From Psoroptes ovis (Eukaryota > Arthropoda > Arachnida > Sarcoptiformes > Psoroptidae): 64,000 nucleotides of DNA. The DNA lies in the NCBI GenBank assembly GCA_002943765.1, contig PQWQ01000014.1, positions 62,001 through 126,000 of the forward strand. Reading direction: 5' to 3'. Under the pieces are notes generated by a model. That model had not been told where the DNA came from. It saw only the letters and a program-made list of their open reading frames with translations, and searched no databases. The position numbers were made by a program, and so were the translations under genes. How positions within the stretch are numbered: position 1 is the stretch's first letter; each line of letters starts with the position of its first letter. Shown in pieces: positions 23,401-35,311 of the stretch.

Positions 23401-23451
23401 TTGTTGTTGACCATTTGAAGATGTTGATGGTGCAGTTGCTGTTGATGCCAT
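20437..23451 (-). CDS. CSE1L: Exportin-2 (CSE1L/CAS), importin-alpha re-exporter
   Basis: One uninterrupted exon of 1004 residues (human 971). Exportin-2 is a HEAT-repeat karyopherin that, with RanGTP, returns importin-alpha from nucleus to cytoplasm. After a short Gln run (residues 15-20) come the importin-beta N-terminal domain (EQLINCLMQTLSPDVNVRKP, then CAAIALKNLIKKYW) and the Cse1 block (EEYIRRDVEGADVQTRRRAA, then CDLVKALARYFEKI). The CAS signature GGSVRLGTTSTSDLINITTFF follows. The C-terminal half continues the HEAT array, including DHFGFRIINYLIIFMDSTAL and FSLFTHKFGAKNLYDMIESL. A gene of this length without introns is notable beside its intron-bearing neighbours. The start is the first ATG, and the 5' side faces the cnc gene 1.8 kb away. 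Confidence 0.96.
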   Translation of the reverse strand: MASTATAPSTSSNGQQQQQQEINLEQLINCLMQTLSPDVNVRKPAELFIESCSSKPGYIQQLLQLIQFPNLDSTIKLCAAIALKNLIKKYWSPSSTNNIDDDISNNDVINSNDRLYCKNVIIDLMLNSDKKIQKQLSEAVSLIGKSDFPQAWPNLLENMIQKLNESCQQFNFNVITGILQTLDSLFTRYQYESKSDKLWTEIKFVLDTFAKTFTELFIWIVKLVPEHINNKQNIQIIVQSLVYCSRIFCSLNSQDLAEFFEDNMNTWMTNFVQLLQLNAPTLMTDSDEEMGELENLKSQICENIALFAEKYSEEFDSYIPGFINQVWTLLDSLDSKPKYDSLVSNAIRFLCIVTDRGLHKEIFEKEQVLQQLCSRVIIPNMQFRESDEELFEDNPEEYIRRDVEGADVQTRRRAACDLVKALARYFEKIMTDVFSKYIETMLINYQQNPQQNWKSKNVAIYLVTSLVIKGGSVRLGTTSTSDLINITTFFNNVIRNDLERQDINEMPVLKADALKYLIVFRNQLPLNEIFLPMLPHIIRHLQSPIVVIHSYAAICIEKLLTLRDPNNTQMPLVKVENIQQYSLQLLEGLFNIWQFNGSSENDYSIKAILRIFSLLRENLLPYFNILLPKLAEKITLVSKNPSKPNFNHYLFETLSLSIRIGCEKNKSSMHSFENILFPIIQTILIQDIQEFTPYVFQILALLLENYDNNEMILPPNSPYSELFPFLLVPLLWERNANYEPLTRLIQAYIKCSSNDIIKLGKLQALLGVFQKLISMRSSDHFGFRIINYLIIFMDSTALMPLMKQVFFVLFQRLTHAKTSKFIGSLLVFFSLFTHKFGAKNLYDMIESLQNRMFHMVLEKLFISEVKSVNGNLNRKFFAIGLIDLISDLDEFFSPTNNLIEFWPKLLQCLVIVLESSSNDKNDKIDENHFVEIEEMNMGYQASYSRLIFATTQELDLLPDVSQPQLYFVQKLQQLSNRYPGKISPLIGANIYVKNLLNAANVNIS

Positions 23452-25231
23452 GTTTTGAATTTTGATTTAAATGAAACTGTTGATTTTGCTATAAAATCTC
23501 TTGATTAATGAATTCAAATCACACAAACAAAAACAAAAAGCGTGCAAAAATTTTTTTCGTTATTTTTTTTAGTCGCGAAGCAAAATTCACAAACAATGTT
23601 TTTGAATTAAAAAAAAATTTTCAATTATCATCAAGTTTGAACTCTTTTTGCTTTTTAATTAAGCTTTGAATGAATCATTTCATTTAATTTAATTTTTTTT
23701 TTCGTTGATTTTAATAGAAAATAAACAAATTAAATAAATTAAATGAATTCACACAATATTCAATGTCATTTTATGAACATCAAATCTGTCATTTTTAAAA
23801 ACATTTTTTTTTTTGCTTTTCTACTGATTTTACTTGATTAGATTATTAGGATTTTTTTCCTTTTTTTTAAATTAAATAATTTCAAAACAAAAACAATTTT
23901 TTCATACATTCATTCATTGAAATTATAGACAAAATTGAGAGCCCTGTCAAATGGTTTTATTCTATCAAGATTCATGCCAGAATTTATTTGATTAATTCAG
24001 AATTTTTGGGAAAAAATTGTAAAAAATTCACGACAAAAACAGGAATATGGGCAAATTTTACATAAATTTCAGAATCGTTTGTAAAATTATTTATTCAAAA
24101 TTCAAGGAATTTACTTTCGAATTGAAAAATCCTAAAAATTTAATTGAAAAAAATTTTTTAAAAGTTTTTATTATTGCAGCTGGATAGATGGCATCCGATT
24201 TCGGTTCATTCTTATATTTATTTTCCCATTGACGACAATGGTGTTGTTTACACTTTTCTATTTTATTATTATTATTATTTGAATTTATTTTTTCCCTTAA
24301 TTTTCTTTCCTCAAATACAAATAAAACTTGTTCGTGCACATTTTACAAAACAAAGCATTAAAAAAATCTAAAAAATTGAAAAGATTGAAAATAAATAAAA
24401 TAAAATATAAATCTAAATATAATATTTGTATATAAATACAAATATAAATAATAAGGCAAAAACTATCAATGCTACGACAAACAAACAACACCAGTGAATA
24501 ATAGTAATAATAAAATACAACAACATATCACACAAATACAAACAAACAATAAAATTATTTAATGATTATATATCAAGCAACAGCAACGGCAGCATCAGCA
24601 ACAGTAAAAGCAATCGCAGCATAAAGAAAAAATCAAAAACAACAACACAACAACCAGCAGCACATTGCATCGAGATCTCATCATATTTTTTGATCATATG
24701 TGTGCACATGAATAATATTAAATTTGAATTTTATCATTTTTAAAAGAAATCGAATATAATGTAATGTAAGATTTGTGAAATGAACGATTCTTATTTCTTC
24801 TTGTTTTAAAACTAATGAATTAATTTACTTTTTTTTATTTGTTTGCAGTTAGTTAATTGAATTGATGCAATAATTTTTAGTATTTTTCACTGAATTCAAA
24901 ATTAATCGTCTGTTTCTTTACGTATTTGTGATCGGTATTGTGCTTTGTTTTTGTGTTTAATCCGATGTCATAACATTATTAAATTCTCTTTCATTGAATA
25001 ATTTGTTTTTTAACATTGTGAAACAATTAGAAAAAATTGTGATCACCAAGATGTTCATCAATTTAATTTGATAATGATTATTCTTTTGTTGAATGTGACA
25101 AATAAAATTGAAAATTTCTATTCAAATATTAATTTTTACCGGTGAAATTTGAGAATATATTTGAAATTTACCTTTCTTTCATTGTTGAAAGATTTTTTCG
25201 ATTGAACATTTTTGAATATTTTCACAAAAAA
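23452..25231. promoter_or_regulatory. Divergent promoter region of CSE1L and the CNC-bZIP gene
   Basis: About 1.8 kb between divergent starts. There is a CAA/GCA-rich stretch at about 24575-24670, likely part of the long cnc 5' UTR, and polyT/polyA tracts near 23560-23900. The cnc frame is open upstream of its ATG to 25142 but that part is not family-like. No separate gene is supported. Confidence 0.45.
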
Positions 25232-28200
25232 ATGACACAATCAAATAAGAAAACATCATCAATATTCACTGATTGGTTTTATTTGACGTTATTATTGTCA
25301 TCAACATTACGTCAACCTTTACTTAGAAATTTAAATAATAATTATAATTATAATAATAATCATTTTACATCATTGTCATCAGCCGGATCATATAGCACTA
25401 ATAATAATCTCCACTATTCAACAAGTTTTCGAGATGATTATTTAAACAATTTCAATAATAATAATAATGATAATGATAATAATGGTCCATTAAGTGTTGA
25501 TAATTTTTATTATAACGATAATTATTTTTTACAAAATAATCTTTTGAATAATGAACATTATTATCATCATACTAAAACATCGATATTATTGCGTGAAACT
25601 CAGAATATATTTGACGATTTAAATTCACTAGGAAGATATTCATCAATTATTTATAATAGCAATAACAATGGTGTCGATGATTATTATGACAACCACGATG
25701 ATAATGATGATGGTATTGGCAATGAATTGACACCACACCATAATTCGAATTTAATCGCATTTCCTATTGAGTCAAATGTATTTATCAAACAAGAAGAATG
25801 TGATGATAATGATGACATATTTGTCAATGGTGACAATCAACAACAACATCAACAACCGATTGATCAGCCGTTATCAATCGATTTCGATCTAATAAATGAA
25901 TTGGAATTTGAGGTATTTGAATTCATTGTGCTCAATCTAACCGTATAAATTAATTTATTCTTATTTATTTTGTCTTTTAAAAAATTCAGTATCAAAATTC
26001 AAATCGTATCTGGCCAAATTTGAATGATGGTAAGTAAATGTTTTTTGTTTATTTTGTGCCATTGTTTTTGCTATACAAACACATATATAAATTAATTGTG
26101 ACATTGACATTAATTAAAAAATTTCAAATATGAAACAATTTTCTGGCAAGAAACCCTCGAAAGCAAAAAATTTCAAGAATAACAATAAATATCGGTGTTG
26201 GTAGGTCGATCCTTTATTGTTGTAGATGCTTGAAATGAATGATTCAAATTGTCAAAATCAAAGAAAAAAAGAGTTTATTGGCATCAATTATGAAATACAA
26301 AGATGTACATGTAAATTATTAAAAAAGATCATGAGTTTCTATGATTTCGTTCATAGAATAATTTATTCTTCCAAAGAATTTTCATTATTCATTTGTTGAT
26401 TCAATTCAAATGAATACCACACATAGTTACAAATATGTTTTCAAGAATAGTATCTACATATTTTTGCATCAATATTTTCATTTTTCAAATTGTAAAATAG
26501 ATAAACGTCGTAGGCAATTCTCTTTTTTACTCGATTATATTTAATTTGTTTTTTAATTGTGTTTTGAATGTAAATTTTACAAGCATCCTTCTTATTATTT
26601 GCTCAATTTTATTATTAAATATCAAAGCAAATAAAAATTTTACAAAAGTTATTGCATTTTAATATTTTTGATTTAGAAAAATAGAAAAAAAATATTGACA
26701 AAAAAATTATCCATAAAAAATTTTAAAAAAATGAAACCAATAAATGTCTATTTTGGTGCCATTATCTTCTTTCAAAAATTACTGAGTAGAAATTAGGAAA
26801 AATCTGGTTGATGATGCATTTATCCAATGAAAAAATAGGTGTGCAATAAATATATATGCATATTGATGCTATAATTTAGTGTAGGAGTATTTATTGAGAT
26901 TTGTGGTTGTTGCGTTGAAATTTTTTTACTAAATTTTCTTGGCAGATATTATCGAAATCAATTAAAAAAGGTAAACGGCCTTAGACAAAAAAAACAAAAT
27001 GATTTCTTTTATTTAAAAGTTTTGCGTAGGTAATACAATGTTGTGCAGAAAAAGCGATGATTGAAGATTATTTTCCAAAGCACGTGATAATTGTCAATTT
27101 TTTTTTTGTTGTCTTTGTTGCTTGTTCATTTGATTGCCATGTAATATTATCTATCATATGATATTATCATTGATAATCATTGATTATGATTCAAAAATTT
27201 TTTTTTTTCGATTTCAATGTTAATATCCTTGATTAGAATTTTTCGAAAGAAAAAGATTCTAAACATTGAATCGTTGTTGGTTGCAATTATTTTTCTCAAA
27301 TTTGAAATACAAATATTCAAATTGCTTGTTTATTAGTTGTTGATTTTTGTTTATTTATTTATTTCATCTAATTTCAAGAATATTTGATTAATTATTGTGT
27401 GTTTTTGTTGTGGGTACGAATATGAATATAGATTAATTGAAATTTTTAAAGAAGAAGCGAAAAATTTGTTGAAAATAATTTCATTTTTTTGTTTGTCAAA
27501 ATATTTGACAATTCAACATAAAAGCACAATTACAAATCGACCTTCAATTAATGCATTGAACTTACAGTTGTTTGCGAAAATAAAAATTTTTAAATTCACT
27601 CAATTTTCGACTCGACAGATTGCGCTCTATTTTCAACCATTTGAATTTTTGGATTATTTTTGAATTTCAAACATTTGACAATCATTGAAAGCGGCTTTTT
27701 AGCTTCCAGTTTCGTCCTTTTTATTTAATTTCGGCCATTAGTACTTTGAATTAAAATAAATTAATAGATTTGCATTTTCGGTGTAATTTGATTTAAATTT
27801 TCTCGAAATTTTTTTTACTTGTCATCATCATTAGCCATTTTTTTTATTGCGACATTATTAACTGTCAAATACTTTCGACATTTGTCAATTTTAATTTTTT
27901 TCAGTCAAAGATTGACAATTAAAATAATATCAATAATACTGACGATCAATTTCCCTGATGAAGAACAAAATGAAGAGGACAAATTGCTACGTTAAACAAC
28001 GAAAAATCCTATTTCAATTCTTCATTTTAATAATAAAATTCTAATTAAATTTGATTTGTTTACATTTATCAATATTTTATGATGATGATGATGATGTGGT
28101 GGTGAATAATGATGATATGACAATATTTTTTTTGGTCAATTTTATATCAAAATAGTAGCTATAATAATAATAATTAGGAACAACAAATAGTTACAATAAC

Positions 28201-31200
28201 GAAAAACTTTTTTTTCATAAAATCTCAATGTATTTGTCTTTGATACTTGAGCTTAAATTGATTCTTTTAATGTGTCCGGAATATGATTTGAAATTTCTTA
28301 GACTATGTGATATATTTCATTCAATGATGATGATGACGATGATGATGATGATTTGTTATTTCAAATAATAACAATGATGACAATAGTAACAATGAAAATC
28401 TATGCATTTTCCCAGGAGAAAATATCAAAAAATAAAAAAATTAAGTTGTAATGATGATCGTATAATTCGATATATCATTAATAATAATAATAATAATGAA
28501 AATTTTTCAATAGTCATAATGATAATGGAGAAATATAGAAATGCCAGATTAACAAAACTGAAATTGAAAAAAAAATTTCTTTCAATAAATAAAAATGAAA
28601 TAAAATTCAAAAGAAGAAATAAAATAATGACGAGATTTTAAATTTCATTTTGATTAAAAAAAAAATTCAATTACAAATTACACGAGTTTCAGCATTATTC
28701 TGTGAATATTTGTTCTGAGGTTATTCAATTTTTTTTTTCATTCCGTTTGATCCAAATTCCAGATCCATTAATACAAGGTGATTATTCATTGACAACAGTC
28801 GATGATCAACTGCTACTACAAAATCAACAGATTAAATCTGAAAATGATGATGAAAAATCAAATGCAGAAAATAATTATCAAAAACAACAAAAAGACCAAC
28901 AGCCACAATCATCATATGAAATTGATATTAATGATGTTATAATTGATAATGAAACATTTAATGAATTTTTATTAATTAATAATGACAATAATAATGATAC
29001 CAGTGATAAATGTGTTGAAAATATAAAAGATGAAAATAATAATATCAATGAAAATGGTAATGGTAATAATAACGATGATGAAATTGTCGATGAAATATTA
29101 CCATTATTGGGTTCCGGTGATAATGGTGATGTTAATGATTTATTTGATGAACTTGAAGCATTATTATCGGTAAGTTTAATTATTTTTTTTTTTACTTTTG
29201 TTCATTCATAAATATTAAATTGTAACAATTTTCGTTTTTGTTTCACTTGAGAACGGAAATTGATCATATTTAATATTTATATGTTGTCAAAATTTATACA
29301 TTTTTTTTTCGTTTTGAATTTTAATAATTTTCATTGACAATATTTTTCACTGTATGTAAATTTTCCAATCATTTTCATTCATTCAATTATTTTTCTTTGA
29401 AGCAATCAATAGCCTTAATGTGTATCAATAACAATATTTTAACCGATGTTTTTCATTTTGAAAATAAGAAGTCTTTTACTTCTTTTTGTTTTATTTTCCC
29501 ATTTTTAATTGACCTGAATGTCTGCCTTATTTTTTTTTTTTTTTTTTTTCGTTTGTTTGTAAAATATAATTTATATCTCCGTTCAAAGCTAAATGTTTCA
29601 AAACCAGTAAATAATTTTAATGATAATTACAAAGTTTTGTTTACATTAGTGGTAAAGAAAAAATTGCTTTAATGTTTCAGATATCACAATACACATATAT
29701 GATATGGTCAATGATAGAAAATAATTCAAATCGAGAAATGAAAATCAATAATTTTTGTTTGTTTTAATTTAGATTTTTAGTTTTTAAGAAAAAATGGGAA
29801 AAAATTGACAGCTGCCTTTGCTGTTGTAGTCGTTTTTATTGTCCACACACGCATACACACAGATACATATTGATAACATGATCATTTGACACTTGTTGAT
29901 TTACAATTAAAACCTTAGTAAAGAAAGTTAATAAATAAATTGAATTTAATGAAATAAAAAAAAACTCGTTCACAGTCTTAGCTATCAACGATTGTGATTA
30001 TTAATGTTATTCTTTTTCATTTATTTATTAACCAGCTAAATAATTAAGACAGAAAGTCAAGCTACCACAAGAAACAAAATTAAAATTTCCATCTTCGGTA
30101 TAGTTTATGTTTGTATTTTTCTTTCAACGTTTGAAAAAAAGTATCATGTTCCATATTGTCAAATTAAATCATCCATGCACCAGGAGGTCTATGGTGTTTT
30201 TCGTTTTGCTTTTTGTTCACCCTTAATTTTGTCCTTGTTTTTTTCAGTGCGTGTGAGTGTGTATGGGGTTTGGTTGTAAGTTTTGCATACAATCGATGCA
30301 TATTTGTTTTAATTTCAATTTTTTTTCAAAAGAAATGTTTTCAATATTTTAAAGCAATAATTCATTTTTGATTTATCAATTATTTTTAAATAAACAAACA
30401 AAATGAATTTTGAACAAAAATTTTTTCAAACAAAATACATTGAAACAATAATGATAATTGAAACACAATCGAGAGATTCATCTCAATGAGAGTAAAAAAT
30501 GGGCCATTTTTATTAATTATTGATTAATGTTTATGAATTTTTTCTGCTTATTTTTTGCGTTCATTTATTTATTCATTCATTCATTTGTTTTTTCTACGGA
30601 AATTTGAATTTTAATTAATTTGAAAAAAATTAATTCATGAATTCCTGATTGAATCTGTTTTCAAATTTTTCTGCGTAGTTTACATGTTAATCACAAAACA
30701 CATTCCATTTTTCTGGAATGTCGATGGCACTTTCGTGATGTATCATATGATATTCAATTAAAATCAAAGAATTTTTTTCTGAATTTCAAAATATTTTCGA
30801 TTAGTTACACTTGACAATATTTGATTATAATGTGAAAGTAATCAATTCTATTTCATATAGAATTTTTAATGGATGGATTTGATAGTCAGTTGTGTTTTCT
30901 GGTTGTTTGTTTGTTTGTTTTTTTTCAATGAATGCTAATTATATCTGAGAATAAAATTTAGATTAATGCATGATCACGTAGCCGTAATCTCATGTTTCTC
31001 ATGTAATCGTGTGATTCATAAAATCAGTAAACAATTCAATGTTGGTGGGCATATACATGTTCTTTTGTCAAATTTTTCCATTTTCTGGTCTAAAATGTCG
31101 ATTAGATTAAAAATTGCAGGAATTTTAATCTGCGGATAAAATGTATTCATTCTGAATTTTTTTCCATTACTCTCATTACATTTTAAAACTCTATAAAAAC

Positions 31201-34200
31201 AGTGATAGGTTGGCTACTGATATACAGTAATCAATAATGTACAATGATGAATGAATGGATGGATGAATTGAAGTGAACAAAAGGTGATAATTCAAAAATT
31301 GTCACCTGTTTGCGTCGTTGTTCATTGTTCTTTTTTTGCTGTGTCTAGTTTTCCAATTGTTCAAATCTATTGAATTGTTTATTTTTTTTTTCCTTCATTG
31401 TAAAAATACAATACAATGTTCGATAAACAGCAAGGTAAAACAGCAGCACCTCCTACTAAACCACCTTTTGAAATGTTTTGTTTTGTTTTTTTAAATAGAA
31501 AACAATATTGAAAATTGAAAAAAAGGCGATACCTGTTACATATTTTCAACAATTTACAATTGAAAAACCTAGGTTTTTTTCATATTTGTTTGTGGTATAT
31601 GAATCAGATTTTTTTTCTGGCCGTATCAAGGTATATTTAGATGATTAAATATCTTCATCTTTGTTTGATTATTTGTAATTGTATTTTGTCATTGATCGGA
31701 AGTCAAAGACCAGATATTTTTTTTCTATCTTGTGATCAATGAAAGATTATTGTTTCGCAAATATTTGATTACTTAATTTTATATTTCATTTTTATTTCAA
31801 ATTTTGACATCGTCATCAACGAATTATAATTTTTTGATTTCTCGTGTTTTCTATTTTTGATCGGGAAAAATTGTTGATTTGTTTTTGCCAATAATGATGA
31901 TGATGGATAATAATAGCAATGGTCTTTACATTTTGAGTTCAGCATCATCATATTTGTCACCATCAGTAACTACTGACAATTTATCTATGCAAATAAATAC
32001 TAATCCAATTGTCAATAATTATTGTTTAAGCAAAAAATCTGTTAGTTTTTGTTTTTAGCCCCTTTGTTATTTATTAGATTCGCCAATCGTTACCGATTTA
32101 TTTTTTTCCTTTTAATTTATACAGAATGAAACCGATGGAACATATGGTCAAAATGAATGGTCATTAACATATAACAATGATAATAATCATAGCTATCAAA
32201 CATTATCAACAGTAGCTGATGGAAATGGACCAGAATATCCCATATACAATAATGCGCAGAATTATAATGTATATGAACCAGATCGACAATTTTTCCATGC
32301 AAATAATAATGAAAATTGTACCGGTAAAAAACATCAATAGTTTGCTTTTTTTAAATAAATTTTTTCAAATTTTGAATTTTTTTCCACTAATTTATTGTTT
32401 TAGGCGAATACTATTGTAACACAAATACAAATGCTGATAATGTTAATCAAAATTTCGGTACCGTACTCTATTCATCAATAACAACTTTATCAAATAGTCA
32501 AGATGCTGGTCATCAAGATCATTTATTATCTCATAATAATATTCACCATAATAATCAAACGAATAATTGTTTGATAAATGATGTCAATAATCCTGGTTGT
32601 CTTAGTAACATAGCATTCACCACTAGTAATTCATCACTTTCTGATTGTTTTTATAGCGGTTATGTTGATGAATATAATATCGCAAATAATTATTCAACAA
32701 ATGAAATCCTCAATCAAAGCAATCACAGTTTGCCAAATTATGATTATAACTCAACAATATCATCAGTCATTCCATCATCAAATTTGCCTGGTCCGACTAC
32801 CTCCACACCTATTCCACAGCATTCACTCACAACCAATAATAATAAACAGCAACCGAAATTCTCAAATACTGAAGATTGTTTTGATAAAAGCAGTGATTCA
32901 GCTGTATCATCGATGAGCTCGGATCGTGTTCATTCATTATCCGATAATGTAAGATTTAAATCGTTATTAATTGTTAATTAATAATTTCATTCTTTCATTC
33001 ATTTTTTTCGGTTTATTTTATTCAGGATCTTGTTGATACATCATCTGAATCTTCTTATAATTGTGAAATTAACAACAATAGTAATAATGCCAATAATCAA
33101 AATAATAATAGTGCAGCCAAGAAAAAATATCGTTTATTTGGAAAAAATAGTATTAGTAGTAATAATAGTAGCAGTACACTAAATACGCATGATGATTGTA
33201 GTAATAAAATTGATGATAGTAAGAATATCGTACAATTAAATGATTATTATGGTGAATATCCTCCAATCAATTATTTATATGCAAATTCAACTTCATATTC
33301 TATGATCGATACAAATAATGTCGAACAATATCATAATTATTATTTGACAACGCCAACTACACCTGTGAATGTAGTACAACATAATCATACTTATGCTCAA
33401 ATACCAGATAATGAATCATTGAATCATCATCATCATTCATCATTGATTACATCAGAAACGAATTTATCCTGTTCATCAACAAATGATGCATGGATTAAAC
33501 AAGAAAATGATGAAAATTCACAAAACGGAAATTTGATCACCACCAATAAACAAGTTAAAACAAAATCTAATCGTTCAAACAAAATTCGTACCGAAAGTAC
33601 AAATTCAGAAAAAGAACATAATCACTTTAATCGTGATGAAAAAAGAGCGCGAGCTTTAAATATTCCCATTTCAACTGATGATATCATTAATTTACCGATC
33701 GATGAATTCAATGAAAGATTGACCAAATATGATCTTAGTGAAATTCAATTATCATTGATTCGTGACATAAGACGTCGAGGTAAATTTTTAATTGATTGAT
33801 TTTTTTTCATTCGTTTATTTATAGAAAAATTAATCATTTCATAATTTTGTTCATCATTTTTGCAGGCAAAAATAAAGTTGCAGCGCAAAATTGTCGAAAA
33901 CGTAAATTAGATCAAATAATGGGTCTGCAATCCGAAGTGGATAATATGTATTCTCAGAAAGATTCACTCGAAAATCAATACAGTCAATTATTGATGATTA
34001 GAGAATTGGCTAGAGATAAATATAATAAATTATATCATTTTGTTGTCGAAGCTTCATCATCACGGCAAACATTCTTGGAATTATCATCTAGTCCTCCAGA
34101 TTTTCCGATAAAAGATTCACAAACAAATGAAATACAAATCAATGATAATTCAACAAATGGATTTATCGTAACCAATAATAATAATAATAATTCAGCGACA

Positions 34201-34305
34201 GCTACCTCGACAACAGCTACAATAGCAGCAACAACTGTTCCGATAACATCTACGTCTCAGATTTCGATTTCATCGTTCGGTGAATTTGATGATCAACAAA
34301 AATGA
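25232..34305 (+). CDS. cnc: CNC-bZIP transcription factor (NRF/CncC type), long form
   Basis: Seven coding exons: 25232-25912, 25990-26029, 28763-29169, 32125-32323, 32404-32948, 33026-33779 and 33866-34305, giving 1021 residues with all phases agreeing. CNC factors bind antioxidant-response elements with small Maf and drive detoxification, proteasome and oxidative-stress genes. The CNC domain ([20 protein letters not shown], then [16 protein letters not shown]) is joined across the last intron to the basic region [16 protein letters not shown] and a leucine-zipper-like helix. The N-terminus (residues 11-26, [16 protein letters not shown]) is hydrophobic, recalling the ER-anchoring NHB1 segment of NRF1 and SKN-1A. 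Residues 304-310 (ETFNEFL) resemble the KEAP1-binding ETGE site. [13 protein letters not shown] resembles the phosphodegron region. The body is Asn/Ser-rich. Symbol by family. Confidence 0.92.
26030..28762 (+). other. Intron 2 of the CNC-bZIP gene
   Basis: A 2.7-kb intron with donor G|GTAAGT and acceptor ATTCCAG. It contains GAT repeats (28080-28096, 28325-28351), a CACGTG hexamer near 27080 and no supported exon. Frames such as 27397-27663 and 28402-28641 show no family similarity. Confidence 0.6.
29170..31893 (+). other. Long intron 3 of the CNC-bZIP gene, probable internal promoter
   Basis: The 2.7-kb stretch between the exon ending 29169 and the internal first exon at 31894 holds a 20-nt T tract (29530-29549) and no supported exon. 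The right part must include the promoter of the short form if that form is real. Confidence 0.5.
31894..32040 (+). CDS. Internal alternative first exon of the CNC-bZIP gene (short form)
   Basis: Four tandem ATG codons (31894-31905) open a 49-codon frame ([10 protein letters not shown], then [14 protein letters not shown]) ending at donor TCT|GTTAGT (32041) in phase 0. The next cnc exon (32125) also begins in phase 0, so splicing gives a 694-residue form lacking the membrane-anchor and ETGE-like regions but keeping CNC and bZIP. The intron is 84 nt. Drosophila cnc likewise makes short and long forms from separate promoters; the parallel is inference. Confidence 0.6.
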
Positions 34306-35311
34306 ACATCAAGGAAACAATATGATAATGAACAAGTAAAAATTAATTTATTCATATATTATTTTGGGGCTATTTATGCATATTTTGTTTTATGGAATAT
34401 ATTTGCTACCACAATACTTAATACTTATAAATGCAAATCATATGGATTCATTCATTCATATTAATTCATTCAATTGAAATAAATCATCATCATGGAAATG
34501 GTGGAAAAATTTATGAATATTCATTCATTGATGAAATCTGGTTTATTCAATGGCATATTATTGTGATATTTCTCTTTCTCTGTTTCATTATGCAAAAAAA
34601 AATATCGAAACAAAACACAAACAAACAAAATTATAAATTCTAGTTTTCTACTTCAAATCAATAATAATAATGATCATTATTATTATTACTATTGCATCTC
34701 AAATACAAAAAAAAATATAATAACATAGATTTGTACATATTTTTATCATAATTTCATTATTTTTCATAGGAAAATGCATGGTCATTTATTTTCATTTATG
34801 TAAATATAAATCTATTTTGTAAACATACACGCACACACACATATATTGATTTGTTTTCTTATTGATTAAATATTCAAAAATATTTGGTAAACACACATAT
34901 ATTTTATTTTGAATTATGATTAATAATAATGTCTAAATATTGATTTGTCAAATGCAAAAAGAAAAAAAATTTTGTTCATTTTTTCTCATGTTCAATTAAG
35001 CTTTAAGTATTTAAAAAATATAATTTGAAAATTGATCTTAAACCTTTTTTTTGAATTTTTTTTATCATGAACAAAGTACAACAATCGCACAAACGCTTAA
35101 CCATACACATACACGAAGATATACTTAGAAATTTCAATTCTGCAGACTAATAAATATGGATAGGAATCAAATTTTATGAATAATAAACAAAAATTGTGTC
35201 AATTAAAAAAATATCTGGATTTTTTATTAACTGATCATTATCAAAATGATATATTGTAATGGGATTAAACGTAGGTGCATTTCAAATTGCGTTTTTAACG
35301 AATTAGAAGTT
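34306..35311. other. cnc 3' UTR and convergent flank of the ELOVL-like gene
   Basis: About 1 kb between convergent stops. Several plus-strand AATAAA hexamers (first near 34479) could end cnc transcripts. Minus-strand AATAAA overlaps the ELOVL-like stop codon, with another copy near 35228. There is no gene; a 70-codon frame at 34431-34643 is noise. Confidence 0.5.

Noticed and set aside
24091..24491. Short frames between CSE1L and cnc
   Set aside because: Low complexity and no similarity; lies in the expected 5' UTR/promoter interval.
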